This document shows, one piece after another, positions 62,806-64,000 of a stretch of 64,000 bases of DNA. The DNA lies in contig NC_089179.1 in NCBI RefSeq assembly GCF_947507565.1, positions 2,621,747 through 2,685,746 on the forward strand, read 5' to 3'. The stretch's first letter is position 1, and every line of letters starts with the position of its first letter. Position numbers and translations under genes: made by a program. Below the pieces are notes generated by a model. That model was not told the origin of the DNA. It saw nothing but the letters and a program-made list of their open reading frames with translations, and searched no databases. The stretch comes from Oscarella lobularis. Taxonomy: Eukaryota; Porifera; Homoscleromorpha; Homosclerophorida; Oscarellidae.

Positions 62806-62838
62806 TGGCGACAGGAGTGGAATTCGAACCCACGCCTC
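62806..62838 (+). promoter_or_regulatory. Extended primer-binding site, tRNA-Leu type
   Basis: TGGCGACAGGAGTGGAATTC, then GAACCCACGCCTCC. This complements the 3' end of leucine tRNA as I recall it, through the acceptor stem, the whole T-arm and into the variable arm, with about three mismatches. Usual primer-binding sites are about 18 bases. Confidence 0.75.
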
Positions 62839-62859
62839 CGACGAGACCGGTGAAAAATC

Positions 62860-63960
62860 ATGGACGGCGGACAGAACGCGCAACCGAATGCGCCAGCGAA
62901 CAACGACGGAGGCGGCAGACAGAACGAGCAACCGAATGCGCAAGCAAACGGACTCGGCCAGAACGCGGGCGGCGGGCAAAACGTGGGGGTGGCAAACGCG
63001 CCACCAAACACGAATGCCCCGCCACCGAACCCAAATGTGCCGCGGAACCCGAACGCGGAAGAAGGACAGCGAGTCAACGTCATACAGCGACAGGCGGCGA
63101 CGCCAGATAAATTTTCTGACGGCGAATTCCAGCGATGGATCCGCCAATTCGAAGCCTGCAGCGACGCGAACATATGGGACGACGCCATGCGACGTCGGAT
63201 GCTTCCGACGTTTCTCAAGGATCGCGCGTGGGCGATTTCGAGAGCGTGCAGCGAGGCGGTGCGGCGTATCAGCAGTTAAGAGACGCTCTCAGTCGTTCGT
63301 TCGTGCCGGACACGCGAGAGCAGCAACGATTGGCAAGTCGGCAGCTAGGCGAGCGAGCGTGGAAGACGCACGAGTCGATCGCGCAGTACGCGCGCGAAAT
63401 CGAGCGACTGTTGAACAAAGCGCTTTCAAATCTCGACGACGCGACAAGAGAAGATCAGCTGATTAAAAATTTGTCGCCGGACTACCCGGAGAAATCAGTT
63501 TCGAGCTGGAGGTGAACCCGTTCGACACGTTCGACCAGACGATTACGCGCGGCGGAGCTGATGCTGCTTTGCCAAAAACGATCTGGCGATCGGACATCTG
63601 GTTCTCCGTATCGAGGAGGACACCGATCGAAAGAGCGAAGTGCGGTGCGCGTAAGCGCAGTTGTGGTGGCGCAGGATCCACAAGTTGCGGCGCTTCAAGA
63701 AAGGATGAAAAGAATCGAAACCATGCCGAAGGGCGATTCGCGCGAAAACGAGGCCGAGGCGCGACGGCGAAGTGAGACTCGCTCCTGTTCTAATTGCGGA
63801 AAAGATGGCCACCTGGCGAGGGAATGCAGCGAAGAAGCGACGCGAAAGTGTTTTCATTGCGACGAAGCGGGTCGCATCCACAGCCCTATAAAAGAGAGCT
63901 GCGACAACCCCGTACATGGGCGCGATTTTGTGTCCAGCTTCGCGAGTTTAGGCACATCGT
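62860..63960 (+). pseudogene. Gag with zinc knuckles, frameshifted
   Basis: It starts at the ATG at 62860 with a low-complexity Asn/Gln/Ala/Gly N terminus (about 70 residues), then DKFSDGEFQRWIRQFEACSD. The frame shifts near 63250 to ALSRSFVPDTREQQRLASRQ and again near 63510. It then has two knuckles (CSNCGKDGHLAREC; the degenerate CFHCDEAGRIHSPIKESC). Protease and Pol would lie beyond the window. Confidence 0.7.
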
Positions 63961-64000
63961 ACCGCTTGCGGGATGCGTTAGAGCAGCTGCCCGAAAAACA

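Larger units (their letters stand above)
62577..64000 (+). mobile_element. Gypsy-like retrotransposon, 5' part, cut by window end
   Basis: A probable 5' LTR ends at 62804 and has a polyadenylation signal (AATAAAA, 62705). The primer-binding site and a gag region follow. The left LTR boundary is not fixed (TGTGTGCATG at 62629 is one candidate). The rest lies beyond 64000. Confidence 0.65.

Noticed and set aside
62806-62838. A tRNA-Leu gene
   Set aside because: Only the 3' third of the tRNA complement is present, placed exactly as a primer-binding site; no D-arm or anticodon arm.

Overview
The window is eukaryotic and almost certainly from an animal. Genes are split by very short GT-AG introns (about 37-90 bp). 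The fragments recognisable outside clear transposons are animal-type: a CSL/RBPJ-like beta-trefoil region, a HIRAN-type small protein, a single-pass membrane protein tail and a RING-like protein. The mix of Ty3/Gypsy, hAT, pogo, Merlin, Helitron and integrase-core elements with compact introns suits a marine invertebrate such as a sponge. I cannot name the species from the sequence alone. No CRISPR, rRNA or complete tRNA gene was seen.

The region is a nested graveyard of mobile elements, several with base-exact boundaries. From left to right: a Mutator-like transposase gene whose upstream side is hit by a complete Ty3/Gypsy element with 59-bp LTRs (644-5102, 5-bp duplication AGAGT); gypsy gag debris (6850-7950); a C-truncated integrase-core gene (8030-9131); a decayed DUF6589-like gene bounded by inverted repeats (9139-11740); a pogo fragment; a HIRAN gene split by hAT-1 (13212-15890, duplication AAGAGCGC); a Merlin fragment and a diverged CSL-like copy; a stretch of simple and dispersed repeats (19.9-22.3 kb); a Helitron fragment; and a pogo-like element (23581-31092) with about 410-bp terminal inverted repeats. 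The right arm of that pogo element is itself split by a second complete Ty3/Gypsy element (26489-30854, duplication GTACT).

From 35.27 to 60.83 kb lies a head-to-tail series of Helitrons, all on the minus strand. Helitron A (52576-60826) has both ends, an RPA-like gene and a Rep/helicase gene. Its 3' end CTAG abuts the 5' TC of Helitron B. B is decayed and carries hAT-3 (49195-51394). The RPA-like gene of the third unit is split by a 9-kb element (36226-45252) with near-perfect terminal inverted repeats and a 6-bp duplication GAGGCG.

That 9-kb element is the most interesting object in the window. It looks like an IS3EU-type DNA transposon with a ten-exon integrase-core (DDE) transposase on the plus strand that reads open throughout. 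Convergent to it is a protein kinase gene on the minus strand. The two genes start just inside matching inverted sequences that combine 14-bp minisatellite arrays, a canonical triple heat-shock element and an AGCGCGCT motif. A nearly intact hAT (hAT-2, 39115-42211) sits in a kinase intron.

The right end (61.9-64 kb) holds a RING-like gene remnant and the start of another gypsy-like element, whose primer-binding site extends over about 33 bases of tRNA-Leu complement. Almost every protein here acts in transposition. Where host genes appear, they are mostly fragments or are interrupted.
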